Shown: positions 23,561 through 35,744 of the stretch, piece after piece
Layout: each line of letters begins with the position of its first letter
Numbering within the stretch: position 1 is the stretch's first letter
DNA from: Paramacrobiotus metropolitanus
Taxonomy: Eukaryota > Tardigrada > Eutardigrada > Parachela > Macrobiotidae
Direction: 5' to 3'
DNA: 64,000 bases
Assembly (NCBI RefSeq): GCF_019649055.1
Contig: NW_026570510.1
Location: 1 to 64,000, forward strand
Program-made: the position numbers and the translations under genes
The notes under the pieces: model-generated
Databases searched by the model: none
What the model was told of the DNA's origin: nothing
The model's input: the letters and a program-made list of their open reading frames with translations, nothing else

Positions 23561-24090
23561 CCGGCAGAACAATCTACAGAGTAATTTCGGTAATAACTTA
23601 TTCGTGTTAAAAAGAGCCGTGGCAGGTATAATCAGTGTGACTTTCAAGATGAATGAAGTACTAATTATTCTTATAAGGTGCGTATGTATCAAAGATAAAA
23701 TTCGACGTCGAAGCGTTACCGGCTAAAATTCAATGTTGAATATTTATAAACCAAAACCATTCAGAAACATGGTTGGAATTGCTAAAATAATTGTCATAAA
23801 TTCCAGCGGGTCTATTGTTTGTCGGTCGACCTTATTCGCAGAACGTTCTTACAGGGCTGTTACGCTGATAATTTTATTCCCTAATTCACTCTGATCTCTA
23901 ATTTAGTGGTAAGTAAATAAATTCTAATACGCGGTGAATGAGAATTATCGCACTTACAACACACCAGATGATTGTGGTGCACGACATGGGTTTGCAAACT
24001 GGCGTTCCCATCATCCTGGAGGCGTGCCATACGGACAGTTGCTATGTCAACGTTGTCGCTGAATATAGTATGCACTACCATTTAGTGCAC
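23561..24090 (-). pseudogene. Duplicated segment with a short relic of the 1-881 gene family
   Basis: 23,540-23,880 matches 28,665-28,930 plus 29,414-29,560, with the MITE absent here. At 23,960-24,060 the minus strand reads ARLQDDGNASLQTHVVHHNHLV, comparable to MVRLQDDGSVHVVHRNHLV of the 1-881 exon. The rest of the gene is missing or scrambled, so this is a relic only. Confidence 0.55.
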
Positions 24091-24353
24091 TACCATTTCA
24101 ACACTGGGGCATGCCCAGCACGGAATATACGGGTGTAACCGGCAGAAAGTGCCCCGACAAAAATGTTCCTCACATATTTTGCCGTATCTCAAGGCCAAAC
24201 CGGTACCCTTTCGCAAGGACTGCGACAAACGGGAACTGCAAGGAAAGAGTAACGCAAGAAATATTTTAGCAGTCGTTGCCAGCGCCCTGTTTTACTAGTT
24301 TTATCAGTTTCATCGCTAGCATTTTGTGAACATGATGATTACTACCCGGGTAG

Positions 24354-24703
24354 TACTTGTACAAGCTTGTCCGGTAATTTCTGACGAATCAATACAGCGA
24401 TTTACACAAATTTGCGTGTTACGCCAAACTTCACACTACGGCGCGCAACGCCACACTGTTGAGACACATAACTTGCATTTGGCTGGCCGGTGGCTTGGTA
24501 CACGCCATATAATTTTATGAGAATAATAATAACTGCCTGGAAGGTGGCTAGAAAATGGTCGGTGCATGCAGTAAGCGAGCAATCTAGCTGCGGAGCGCAT
24601 TTAGAGATTTTGATAAGCGTAGTGAAGTGGCCATCGTTATAAGCGCAAACTTCGCGCTAGCTGTACCTTTACGTAGGAAATTACCGGACAAGTTTGTACA
24701 AGT
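24354..24703. mobile_element. MITE with TIR ACTTGTACAAGCTTGTCCGG, copy 1
   Basis: The ends ACTTGTACAAGCTTGTCCGG and CCGGACAAGTTTGTACAAGT are inverted repeats of about 28 bp. The same element occurs at 41,436-41,785, including interior blocks such as GAATCAATACAGCGATTTAC and GTGGCCATCGTTATAA. No coding frame is conserved. Confidence 0.85.
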
Positions 24704-25009
24704 GAGCCAAAAAATGGTTCGCAATCGCTGGAGGCGAAGATATCTTTGGTAATAGTGGGTAATTGCAGCGTCTCGGACAACGATTCTCAACAATTCGATC
24801 TCAAATGGCTAACAAATTACGCAGTACTGTAATGGAGAAGCACCCTTAGGCCTCGAACAATGACGCAAGCAAGCATGATAAAGATAAATTCGTTATTAGC
24901 GCTGTATAAATGTTTGCAGCGAGAATTCAATTTTTACATTTTATGCTAATATTATGATAACCTTTCTTATTACGCTACTATTATTGCAGTGCTACTGTTA
25001 TAATTTCCT

Positions 25010-25160
25010 ACACTTTAGAGATTTTCTTTCGTCTACTAATCGAACACTTGGCGGATACAGCATTATTTCACTGCAAACAGTTTCTGATAAGTACGAATAA
25101 AAGGTATCGTAACGAAAATTCTTGCTTGCGCCAAAATTTTGTAGCAGCCGATAGATTAGC
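25010..25160 (+). promoter_or_regulatory. Upstream block of Ig-like gene 2
   Basis: Carries TAATCGAACACTTGGCG and CACTGCAAACAG-like blocks and ends in GATTAGC before the ATG, as upstream of genes 1 and 3. Confidence 0.45.
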
Positions 25161-27914
25161 ATGAGACAAATCTACTTGTTATTAGCTTTTCGCTGCTTTT
25201 GCTTGAGCAAAACCTGCCCAGTGAACCAAGGGCTCAATCGCGTATCAAGTAAGTCAACCTTACTGTTTAACAAACACCTGTATGTGCTGAATTTCCAGGA
25301 GCTCTTTCTGGAGCCATTTATTTGCATACATGTTTCATATTCTGGCATTGCACGGCAGTACAAAGCAACACCGCAAGTCTGCAGCATCACGTTGTAACGA
25401 TTTTGGATGAAGCTGTATAACTGTAATTTCTCGGAGCCTTTATGTGTTTTAACATGATCAGTGACGGGAACACTGAAGCACATGGAAGTGTAGATCGCAC
25501 ATTTAGGACTCTACAAATCTCATCATTGCCCACCCAATTTTCGAAAGGATAAAGTCTGATATACTTAAGATCGTATGTACGGTACGAGATCCTTCTCACA
25601 TTTTTTTAAGTAGTGTATTAAGTAAATTTCATAGGTCGGATTCTGACTAGGAAAGCCCACTCGCTTTTTGCGGACACTGTATGACCGAAACGTAGCACGA
25701 ATCTGTCCATGGCCAGTGTCCAATAAAGCTGCCAAATCAAGCAGCCCCCGTGGTAAGCTGGCCAGAAAAGATACAGGGGTGCTACGCCAAGTTGGAGCAG
25801 ATTTTTATAAATATTACTACATGTCTGCCGTCATTAAATAAATAAATAATTATTTTTTACTTGACTGCCGAAGGTATTAGGCATCTTTTAAACCAGAGAT
25901 CTCTACATTTAGAACATGCTTCAAGTCCCAGTGAGGGGAAAACTAAAGGTGACCAGCTAAAAAAAACCGCTAAACCCGTATGGAGTACCAGCTTTCCCCA
26001 CACCCATTAATTTTTTTAAAATTCTGTTGAGGCCATAGTCCAAAGGTGATAAACCACAGTTGTTTGTCATCCAGTTCTCTTGTAGGAGGTGCTTGACAAC
26101 AGTCGATTTCAGCCAAGCCTCTATGACCTTTGCAGTACTTCCGCGAGCACTGTAAAAGTGAAGGGTGACCTTATTTGCGAGCTTGCCGCGCAGCCGCAGA
26201 ATGCCAGAAAGCCGTCTCTGATAAAATCTCGTTCCCAAAGCACTAAGCGTCAGCTTCAGGTTTACAATCCATATAAGAAGCCGAGGACACTCGGCTCCAA
26301 CAAACTGCAACAGCTACCATGACTTTTTGTTCCTACCGCTTTGCTGGTTTTTTCTGCCGCTCTTCTTGCACTTACACCTCCCCGCCTATGAGGCACGTAT
26401 TTCGCGGCCCATGAAAATCAACTAACAGGACCTACAACTTGTTCACGAAAAGTATTAGATTTAGGTTATCTCTATTTATGAGCTAGGCAACCACAATTCT
26501 CTGTAGGCCTTTTTTAACATACAAGTCTATGGGACATACCCCTTGTTGCAGCGCTAAGACAAACACTGAACGGGAAAGATTTTTGTCCTGGCCCGTGACA
26601 AATGCCCTTTGGGTCACTCAACAGTTTGCAGAAAAGTTCACGCAAAAATATCGATTGGCGAATTTTGTTAAAGGGGCAGATATAAGCAGTCCAAAAGGAC
26701 TACTACCCCTTCCCCTAAATCAACGCTCGGCCCGCTATTGACAGCTGGAATGGCGCCGGTTTTGGTTTTTCTGGATTTGCAATAAAAGGTTGCATGGGAA
26801 AAGTCTAAATACAAAACCAAAATAACGTATAGGAATATTTGGCAGTTGTTTTACAAAAGTGCCCCAACTTGGCGTAGCATCCCTGTAGTTAGACGTTGGT
26901 CAGACAAGTAGATAATATTAACAATATATCTTACACTTTTTTGAGAATGCATCTGTTTTGCGTATCGTTGTATATGCAAACTTGTACTACATACATAGTT
27001 CATCACCAGGAATTTTTCCAGCTTCGTTCACTAATGGTGGGCGTTTTTCATCTGTAGTTCTGCGAACCCTGGACGAAGCTTCTCAGAGGAATACGACTGC
27101 TCCGATACCGCTGAATAAACTGCTCAACCTGACCTCTGACCACGAAGCCGGTCCTGATGAAATCGTCATACGTGCTCCGTTATGGACCACCGTTGAGCTC
27201 CTCTGCCCGGTAGTAGATGACAACATAGCTGCGACGGATGGGGAACGTCAGGTGCCGTACAAGTTCAACAACGTGCTGCAGTCGATCAACGGTACCAACT
27301 TGGAAGAAGGCCGAAATGTGATGTGGAATCTCTGCCTACGCAAGCGACCGAAATGTGGCGAAATATTTCCAGTGATATACACTCCGGTTGCTTACGCCCC
27401 AACTGCTCCCGGCGGCCGCTTGTACACCGTCACACTGATCAATTTCTCGCAGACGCACAGCGGCGTCTACGAGTGCCTGCAGTATAACGGCACTCAACTA
27501 GTAACCACCCGGCGGTATCGCGTCAGTCCCCTCATAACGCGCGAGACGCTCTTTGATCCGCCCATGTCGAATATGACCGTCACCGTCGGTGAGGAGGTGA
27601 AGTTGCGCTGCCACGTAAAATTTGACGCCGTGCCGGATCCCTTTAGTGACCGGCTTTTGCTGCGAAGCGAGAACTATTTGATCTATGCACCCGCCCATGG
27701 GCCATTTCGAAACGGTATGGGATCACGAGACGGGGCGGGCTCGTATTTATCAGTGTTTGATGATGGTTGTGAATGTGGTCTACAACTGCGCATCGCCAAA
27801 GTCAGCCGCCGCGATGCCGGACGTTACCAATGTTGGTTTCGCGTCGATGATCTCTTTGATGAATGGCTTGTGCAGGAATTCTATCTGAACGTGGTGAAAA
27901 AGGTCGACCAATAG
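25161..27914 (+). CDS. Secreted two-domain immunoglobulin-like protein, paralog 2
   Basis: Exon 1 25,161-25,248 (leader MRQIYLLLAFRCFCL, then SKTCPVNQGLN) ends A|GTAAGT. Exon 2 27,058-27,914 follows CATCTGTAG. The splice is phase 1 and the total is 314 codons plus stop. The two Ig-like domains carry the same motifs as paralog 1 (TTVELLCPV and HSGVYECLQYN; VTVGEEVKLRCHV and DAGRYQCWF). Compared with paralogs 1 and 3, the first domain has a four-residue insertion after VDDNIAATDGE, and the C-terminus is extended by KKVDQ because the stop used by the other two is changed. The intron contains a 1.1-kb mariner relic. The nearly intact coding exon against fast-changing flanks suggests selection on the protein. 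Confidence 0.85.
25774..26885 (-). mobile_element. Decayed full-length Tc1/mariner element in the intron of Ig-like gene 2
   Basis: The ends CAGGGGTGCTACGCCAAGTTGG and CCAACTTGGCGTAGCATCCCTG are inverted repeats bordered by TA on both sides (25,772-25,773 and 26,886-26,887). The length of 1,112 bp fits an autonomous-size element. On the minus strand at 26,310-25,957 a mariner-like transposase C-terminus is visible (AKVIEAWLKS, then LSPLDYGLNRILKKL, the region that normally has SPDLNP plus DY). Stops and frame changes break the rest. Confidence 0.8.
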
Positions 27915-28929
27915 TTACTCGAACTGCGTTTCTTATTACAACGTTGCAGTTGGTGATGTTTTATATGAGCATGTCGTCTATGATTTCTTTCACTTTGTAT
28001 TTATCAAATATGTTTGAATATTAATTTCCAAATTATAATTTCTTAGCGTCCATTGCTATTTTATTCAGCAATTTTTGATTTTTCGTCCGCTTTCTGGACT
28101 TGCCGGGTACAGGAGGGAATGGTGTGTTTAAGGCTGTGCGCGCAAGTTATGGGGTAAGAATATTCCATGAAGTTAAAATGCATTCACGCGTACCAAAAGT
28201 TTCATTATTATGATTCAATGTTCTTTAAATTTTGCACATAAAGGCACGTAAGCATGTAAATCGTTTTTACACCGAACCAAAGTTACAACATTTTTTTCAA
28301 ATTTTTAAAATGAATTTCAAAAATTTTTAAATTATTTTTAAAATTTAAAAAATGCTAGAGCCGTGGTTCGGTGTAAAAACGATCGTCATACTTGCTTTTA
28401 TGTGCAAAATATAAAGAAAATCGGTCCATAAGGAGACCTTTGGTACACCGAATGCATTTAAACGTTTTGGATTTTCTGACGGCCATAACTCTCGAACCGG
28501 CTGTTGCGCGCCCAAACGGTTTTAGCGCCTATATATCTAAATCATCTGGCTACAAAATGTCGCAAAACAAAGCAAAAAAGTGTTTGAGAGTGCGCAAAAG
28601 TGAACCTTTTCGTAGACATGCACGAATTTGGTACCATGTACATGGGCCACTTCCCTTACCTCCTCCTTCATGAAAATATAGATGGTTTCTAACCGACAGA
28701 ACAATTACAGAGTAGTTTCGGTAATAATCAGTCTGCCTTCCAACGAGCCGCGGCAAGTAGATAATAATAAAAATTTGTAGAAATGTACCACTGTAATTAA
28801 TGTGAAATTCAATATAAATGAAGTATTAGTTAATCCTACAAGGCGCGTACTGCGTATGTATGTACGTGTTACAGAAAAATGTCGACATCAATGTAAGCGC
28901 TATCGACTAAAGTAAATTTTAATTATTTA
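27915..28929. repeat. Interspersed repeat family C copy 2 and a short inverted repeat
   Basis: About 28,150-28,660 matches family C (GTACCAAAAGTTTCATTAT, TTGCGCGCCCAAACGGTTTT, ATATATCTAAATCATCTGGC, CACGAATTTGGTACCATGTA). Inside it, CGTTTTTACACCGAACCA (28,264) recurs inverted at 28,363-28,381 around an AT-rich loop. From 28,665 the sequence becomes the duplicated segment shared with 23.5-23.9 kb. No gene is supported. Confidence 0.6.
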
Positions 28930-29413
28930 CGAGGGAGATACCCGAACACGTCCGCGTCAGATCAGCATACACTTGGTAATATTAGATTCCTTAGAATTTC
29001 AGCTATTTTCTTCGAGAATCAAAACACCCCCCAGATAAAGAACTCGAGTTTAGGGATCTCGGAGAAGCTTAGCTAACACAGATATGATGGCTGACTTCGA
29101 TCGAAACGTCAGCAGGCGCCATACGCAGTGTCCAGCCTAGATACGCCATGCGGAGCGCTAAAGCGCTATTTAAGTGAAAGACGGTTGCGCAATCTCGCAT
29201 CCGTACAGAGGCGCCGTATAGCTCTGTATGGCGTCTGCTGACGTTTCGATGGAAGTCAGCCATCGTATCTGTGTTAGCTTCTCAGAGATCCCTGAACTCG
29301 AGTTCTATCTGGGGGTGTTTTGATTCTCGAAGAAAATAGCTGAATTTCTAAGGATTCTAATGTTACCAAGTGTATGCTGATCTGACGCGGACGTGTTCGG
29401 GAATCTCCCTCGT
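28930..29413. mobile_element. Foldback MITE with about 170-bp inverted arms
   Basis: CGAGGGAGATACCCGAACAC and its reverse complement near the right end start arms that pair over roughly 170 bp (AGATAAAGAACTCGAG with CTCGAGTTCTATCT; GATGGCTGACTTC with GAAGTCAGCCATC). The paralogous segment at 23.74 kb lacks this insert (AATATTTATAAACCAAAACC), showing an empty site. It has no coding frame. Confidence 0.85.
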
Positions 29414-29792
29414 TATGAACCAAAACCATTCAGTGAACAACTGTAGGCACTGCTAGCAAAATTGTCATGAATTCCAGTGAGTGTATTGTGTTTCGGTAAA
29501 AATTTATTCGCTGAACGTTTCTACAGAGTTTTTGTACCCATATCTTAGCGAGACTTTCTAGAAGGCTTTCTAGGAGCTCTGTTGTAGTGGAAAATTAATG
29601 AATTACATCTTTTGTCATCATAACGTTGCGAGACGAATGAGAATTTACGTAATTACACTACTCGTACATACTCCGAACAGCGGGACGATGTGCACAAATG
29701 CAGTTGGTATTACGGAAGTCAATCCTCGTGACCTTTCGTTAGCTATAAAACTGTACCGAGCCGGTTCGCGTAAATTTAGAGGGTGATTCCAG

Positions 29793-30160
29793 TGATTGCG
29801 GTCGCCAGCAGATGATTTCCACGACATGGGTCTGCGAATTGGCTCCAATCGTCCTGGAGGCGTTTACCAAACAGAGAAGACGGTAGTACTTTTTCCTCTT
29901 GATAATGGTGCACGGCCCGAACGTCACCGGCTGATCAGCACAGCGCCACCTGCACCGCGGACTCTTCCCACTGGCAGTTCAGACTGAGGAAATAATGGCA
30001 CCGAAGATGCCTGGTGGGGATCCACTGGGCGGGAAGTGAGTTGGTATCGTAGTCCATGAAAAACGATCGTCTTTGATTTCCAGCACGAATCCCAGCCATC
30101 ACGAATGTCCGGCGGCCCGCTGCACCAGCACGTCCGTGCTTCCGTTGAACGGGCGCGTTG
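29793..30160 (-). pseudogene. Decayed copy of the 1-881 gene family
   Basis: Nucleotide alignment to the minus strand of 480-840 is clear over this stretch (for example CCACTGGGCGGGAA, GCGCCACCTGCACCG, CACGAATCCCA). The conceptual frame contains DYDTNSLPAQWIP and HYFLSLNCQWEESAVQVAL, close to DFDASSVPAQWVP and HHFLSLNNAWEGTTVQVAL at 1-881. Frames change several times and the N- and C-terminal parts are missing, so it is not functional. Confidence 0.75.
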
Positions 30161-30689
30161 TGATGTTTTGAAGCGAATGCGGCCCACACCTGTAAGCCTG
30201 GGAGTCTGTAACTGGATTGCGGCTTCTTTCCCGAAGGTTTGAGTGAGCTTGATATGGTAAAAGGCTCCCCGTGTCTAATCTTTTCACCCTTTTCCATGCT
30301 GCATGGCGTATGCGAGTTGATTTTCAGAACAATTGGTGGAATTTCGTAAACTGCCAGACTGTCACTTGCGCTACTAAGTAAGAATATTCTAAAATTATGC
30401 AGATTGGAAACATTTTAATTGATTAATCCCGAAACGCGTTACCATAGGAGACATTATTACCGAGACCGAAATGCTACTGCAGGTGCAGGCCTCCGGGTCC
30501 AGTCTTGCCACTGTAATTATAAGAGGTATCTTCACCGGGGTGAACAGATACTGTAGAACCGTGTATCCAGCCAGCGGAAATAATATCTCTGGCAAAACCG
30601 TCGGGCTTAATTCCTTAATTTTATTAATTTATAACGATGCGGTCATTCGTTTTGGTGGACGTATAAGTTGTACGTACATGCAGACGAGC

Positions 30690-31010
30690 TACTGTACTGT
30701 TCGACACCGCATGCATTCTCGCATAAGGACACTTCGGCACAAGAGCATTTCCACTGTTTCGCAAAAATTTAATTTTTTATATACATTTTGTTAATTTTTC
30801 TCTTGGTTCTTATGTTCTTTCTTAATTTTCTTATGTTCTATCTCTTATGCTCTTTTATTTCTCCTTATGTTTTATTGTGATTCCTAGTGTTCTTGGCTGG
30901 CGTTGGTTTTTTAGATTTTGTTGAATGCTTAGAATTACAAATTTCTTACTGATTTCTTTATTCAGATTTCATGCCAAAATTGTCGTATGCCGAAATTTCC
31001 TTATGTTGAA
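30690..31010. repeat. Decayed inverted-array element related to 2.1-2.8 kb
   Basis: Left units (CTCGCATAAGGACACTTCGGC) and right units (GTCGTATGCCGAAATTTCC) are inverted copies of the CATTTCGGCATA motif around a CTTATGTTCT-rich core. It is shorter and more diverged than the copy at 2,080-2,795. Confidence 0.5.
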
Positions 31011-31545
31011 ATGCAAACTTGCATTCTTCTCAAATACCAATACTTCTATACCGAAAGTACAAGAAGTTGTTAAACGAGTGATTTACTTTCACAAACAGAT
31101 GCCAGATACAATTAATGTGAACGATCAACCGATTGAGACAAGATTTTATCTATCGTACGGTACTATAGATTGCCTAAACATTTTACCTGACGCACAGACA
31201 GCCACGATTACAGTGCCACTTTAAAGAATTAAATAATTATTAGCGTTAACAGCAAGTACTCATAAAATGAGTATACTAAAAGCAAACCTACTTCTCCGTG
31301 GTTGCTATTTGTTAGTGATACCCCTAACTGAACGCCGGAAAGACGCCAACGAATACCAATGCGCAGTGGCACATCGTATAGATAACTGGTTTTGTTTCTG
31401 CTCAGTCTGTTGTCATGTCGCGTGTGTCAGCCTTGCGTCCAGGAAACAAATCTGTGTAAATTACCGCCAACTGTCTAACGATGTATTAAGTAGCGTTTAT
31501 TGACATGCAAACCAAGCCCCAAGCAAACCGTTCTAACAATTGTAA

Positions 31546-31739
31546 GTACCGACCAAAACGTCTGGACGACCAATACGTCCGGCGGACGTTTTGGTCGTTA
31601 AACCGACCAAACCGTCCGGGCTGAAATAGTGGTCCGACCAAAGCGTCCAGGCTGAAATATTTGTCCGACCAAAGTATCCGGCTAAAAACCTGTAAGAAAC
31701 TGGGTGGACGAAATTTACGGCGGACGTTTTGGTCGGTAC
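31546..31739. repeat. Small inverted-array element with GACCAAAACGTCCGG units
   Basis: Starts GTACCGACCAAAACGTC and ends GACGTTTTGGTCGGTAC. The interior has more direct and inverted copies of the same motif (GACCAAACCGTCCGGGC, GACCAAAGCGTCCAGGC). No coding frame is present. Confidence 0.7.
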
Positions 31740-32029
31740 ACCTCCGTACTTACTTACACCTTACTTATTAATTACTTACTTACTTACACCTCCGTACATT
31801 ACTTACACCTCCGTACATCGCTTGCAATACAGGATTACATATTACGTATACAGGATCTGCAGCATTTACAGTAGTCGAAACGAAACACTACTATAGTTGC
31901 TATGCCAACGATGTCGCAGAATACTTCTATAACACGCTTCCAATTCAAAACAATTAACATAACGCACATGGATTTCGATACGAAACAAACACCAATTTTG
32001 GTGCGCTAGCATTTCGGGGCGTCCTATTA

Positions 32030-32690
32030 TTTTCTCCACCATTCATTTTGTCCACCGTTAATTTTGTCCACTATTCGTTTTGTCCAGCAATCAACTTGTC
32101 CATCATTCATTTGGTCCACGCTTTTTAAATTCACAATTAAATACAATATTACCACTTTCCCAAATTAATTTAATATTAGTTACAATAAAACACACAATAG
32201 ACACGGTCTGGGCGTAAGATATAAGCAGCTAGATGCAGGCTGTATTATGTGCATAAGTCGAAATCATCCGTATCGCTTGCTTACCGTTTGCCTATGAACC
32301 CGCTAAATTTCGAAACGCATAATATGCAGCTGCGCAGAACTAGGCATTAGCAGCAGTATTAGTGTATTACGTTATTTACGTACAAACTACAAATTACCGC
32401 ACTCGAGATTGTTGCAGCACTAAAAGATTGCAATATCTGCCATAAACACTGAGACCATAGATATGAATGTGTTATGTGTATACACGTTCTCATAGCACAG
32501 TACAGTACTTAACTTATCGGATTATTGTACTTAACTTATCGGATTACTATGCGAGTTTTATCGGATTACTATGCGAGTTTAATAAATTCGTACTAGCTTT
32601 GTCTTATAAAAAACAAATGCCGTACTTTACTAATGGTATCGTAAATGAAGTGTACGGTGGGCCAAATGAATGGTGGACAAAATGAATAGT
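32030..32690. repeat. Inverted-array element with ATTCATTTTGTCCACC units
   Basis: The left end has five tandem 16-17-bp units (TTCATTTTGTCCACC and variants) at 32,030-32,122. The right end (32,657-32,690) has two inverted units (GGCCAAATGAATGGTGGACA). The interior is AT-rich with a 31-bp duplication (ACTTAACTTATCGGATTAY) near 32,505-32,560. There is no conserved frame. Confidence 0.7.
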
Positions 32691-32699
32691 CACGGCATT

Positions 32700-35600
32700 T
32701 CGGCATACGGGAAAGTCGGCATGCTTGCGCCTCATCTCTGACCTTGCCTCTTAATGACCTATAAACATGCGCGCGAAATTATAACCTAGAAAACGATACA
32801 TCGCTGCTGGATACCATGCAGTTTCAAATTGAATTCAAAGAAGATCGGCACCTTTCACCATGAGAAAGATAAAAATTCCATAAAAATATTTTGTTGTCCT
32901 AGAGGACGTCTAGCTAAGCTAAAATGTTTAGGCTGCCAGGTTTTTAAACAGAGATATAACTACAGTACTGTGATTATAAACGTCAGAAATTATAAAGGGA
33001 AACAACTTCCATGATTAACATTGGTTACAGTTTTCTACAGCACAATCCTGTACGATTTCTGACACAGTATGCTTGTTAGCATTTCAATACGAATCCAAGT
33101 TGATGACCTGTCCAAAATTGCACCGGCTCGCTGCACTCGTTTTGGTTTCCGCCATAGCATAACACAAGATGTCTGCGGCAAAAGAGTGTACTTTTACCGC
33201 CTTGGAGATCGGTGCGCAACAATTTGATCATTGATGGCAAACAAAGTATAAACAAAAAGTGTTTGGAACGTTACGAAGCTTTTTCGGACAATTTTGGCGT
33301 AATTTTGGAAGAACACTTAAGAAATATAGGTAGCCGTCGTATCGGCTTAAAAGATGTTGGGTTGGTACATTTTGGTAAATTGACCGTGCAAATACATGTG
33401 CAGATATTCCGACAGGAATTCACAAAAAAAGTAAGAGCAAAAAAATATTTTTGTTGACCTTGAACCCTGTAATACGCCAGTCGGCAGCCAGAGCCTGTTC
33501 CGCGATATGATTGACAGAACCAAGGCATTTCTCATTGACTTGATATACTTGAATCCCCTGTCGCATGGGGAGTAAAACAGTGCAGTAAATGCTTCGTTTT
33601 AACGCATACTGCGCTAAAACAGCGTTTTTTAGACTTACATCGCACAACAAGTGAATGAACAATGCAACAAATCAGAATAAACTGTCTAATGAACACCGAT
33701 GCCGATCTAGTCAAGTCGAACCAAACTGCTTATTAAGTTGCTAATCGGAAGGTCTTCTTAGGACTTTTTATTATTGTTGGCGGGCTGTTTGTGATTTCGA
33801 CTTTATTTATTCATTTATCAGGTAAAAAATGAAAAATTAATAATTTCATTTTTATAAACACCCGTTCTGGTTGGATGGAAAACGGCGTTCTGTGACCTTT
33901 TCACACTCGCTAGCGGTACTTAAATATTGTGGAGGGAGTGTTCAGAATATTCAGATAATAGTTATTGCGCCTGAAATTGGTTGTAGTCATCGGGTGCAGT
34001 GTGCGTGGAAATAATATGGCAGTAATAGTAAAAAATACATATTTATGGCAATAAATCAAAACCGTTAAGTAAGTAATAAATATACAGTAGAAGTACACAT
34101 ACAGTAATACAATACGCCCAAGATTTTCTTCTGCGTACCACAACTGCGTGAATTGTCTTTCGCAGTGGCGTAGTGTACGGTAGTATTGTAACTTGTAAGT
34201 AAACGTTTTGAGTCACGGTTTGCGATAACACTCAATATCAATAGTATCAATAGATTCATATATCCTTACGTCCTTATTTTTTGGAAATTATCTCCCAAAT
34301 CAAGATTGATCTTTTCAATAAGTTGATAATTTTATAAAATAGAGCATCGCGCAAACGTTCCTACCTTTATCTTGAAAAACATCTCAAGTTTTGGAGAAGG
34401 TCTAAAAAAATTTTTAGAAGCTGTAGTACTTAAAGGCTGTAAGTACTTCAAGGTTGTTAGTTTTGGAAATTATCTCCTAATTCGAGATTCCATTTGTGAA
34501 GCTTTTGATTATTTTATAAAATCCAGCATTTTCCAAAGCTTCCTACCTGCAGCTTGGAAAAAAGTTTTGGTTTCCGGAACGTTTTCAAAAACCCTTTTAA
34601 ACTTTCAGTACTTAGCCTTTAAAGTTCATAGAAATTTCCAGTAAATTCTAGGAACGTCTCGAAAGAGCAAATACAAGTTTCGCAACTTAGCAACCTAAAC
34701 TATAGTTATCTAAAATTGACAATCCTATCAAACTTATAATTTTTTTTTAATTTTTGAAACCTTTAACATGTTTTTAAATCTGTTTGAATACCTCAAAATA
34801 CTCTAATTTTTTGAAAAGCGGCTCCAAAGCTTTTACATGTCAAGAATTTTTAAATATTTCGACTCGGCCCCGCGCAGCGGGGCCGCTACCTCTAATTTTT
34901 TGAGCCTCCAAAGTTTCGAAATTTAAAAATATCTAGAAATCTCAGTACCTCAATATCTCACGGTCTAAATTGTCTAATTTACCTATTTGTAATTTCTAAA
35001 TATCTAAAAGGCAGCCCGCGGCCCGTTTACCGGCCGTGTTCACTCACATAGCGGCTCTGTGATACTGGTGCATGGTAGCTTGGGTATTCACTAACCTCAA
35101 AATCTAATAAATATGTGTTTATTTTATTTTTATAAATACCGATGAGCTTGACTGAATGGCTGAAAATCTTACAATTAGTAGCTAAAAATGCAGCCTGCCA
35201 GGTCACCTTGGGCAACCGTTAATTGTTTCTCACAAGTTTCCATTTAATTCTGCGCTAGAATGTCGGCTGAATGGTTTTTGTGGACATCGTTTAAATAATC
35301 CAACTCCTTTCATTCAATCCCCGTTTAAATATTATCGGTTGTACAAAAAATTCAAGTTTTCAGTTCGTTAGATCAGCAATATAAAGTTACATTAAAAACG
35401 TGAAAAAGAACCGTGAAAAATGCAAACAAAAATAAAAACTGCGGAGGCTATCACAGTTTTTATAACACTGGTCGAATTTAACCGGAAAGCTTGAAAACTG
35501 TCCGCATTTCTACATGTCAAAATATTTTCGTAGCTGGCCTCGCTGGGGTTTCATATTTGAAATATTTCCAAAAATCATTTTTATTGCTGTACGAAGTATA

Positions 35601-35740
35601 TTTTGTATTTTTTTCGTTCTTCCATACCTCGAACACAACTGGTCGCGCGCTAGCGCGACCGATACTTGTAGTTACATATTATTACGCTTATTTTGACGTG
35701 ATTAAGAATCGTGCTTATAGTATTAAATTACAAAATTAAT
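32700..35740. other. Intergenic, AT-rich, two GC-rich hairpins
   Basis: No gene is supported. Two compact GC-rich inverted repeats stand out in very AT-rich DNA: 34,865-34,885 (CGGCCCCG-CGCAG-CGGGGCCG) and 35,641-35,660 (GGTCGCGC-GCTA-GCGCGACC). Short frames on both strands (for example around 33.3-33.7 and 34.4-34.6 kb) show no protein similarity I can recognise. Confidence 0.5.
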
Positions 35741-35744
35741 ATTG

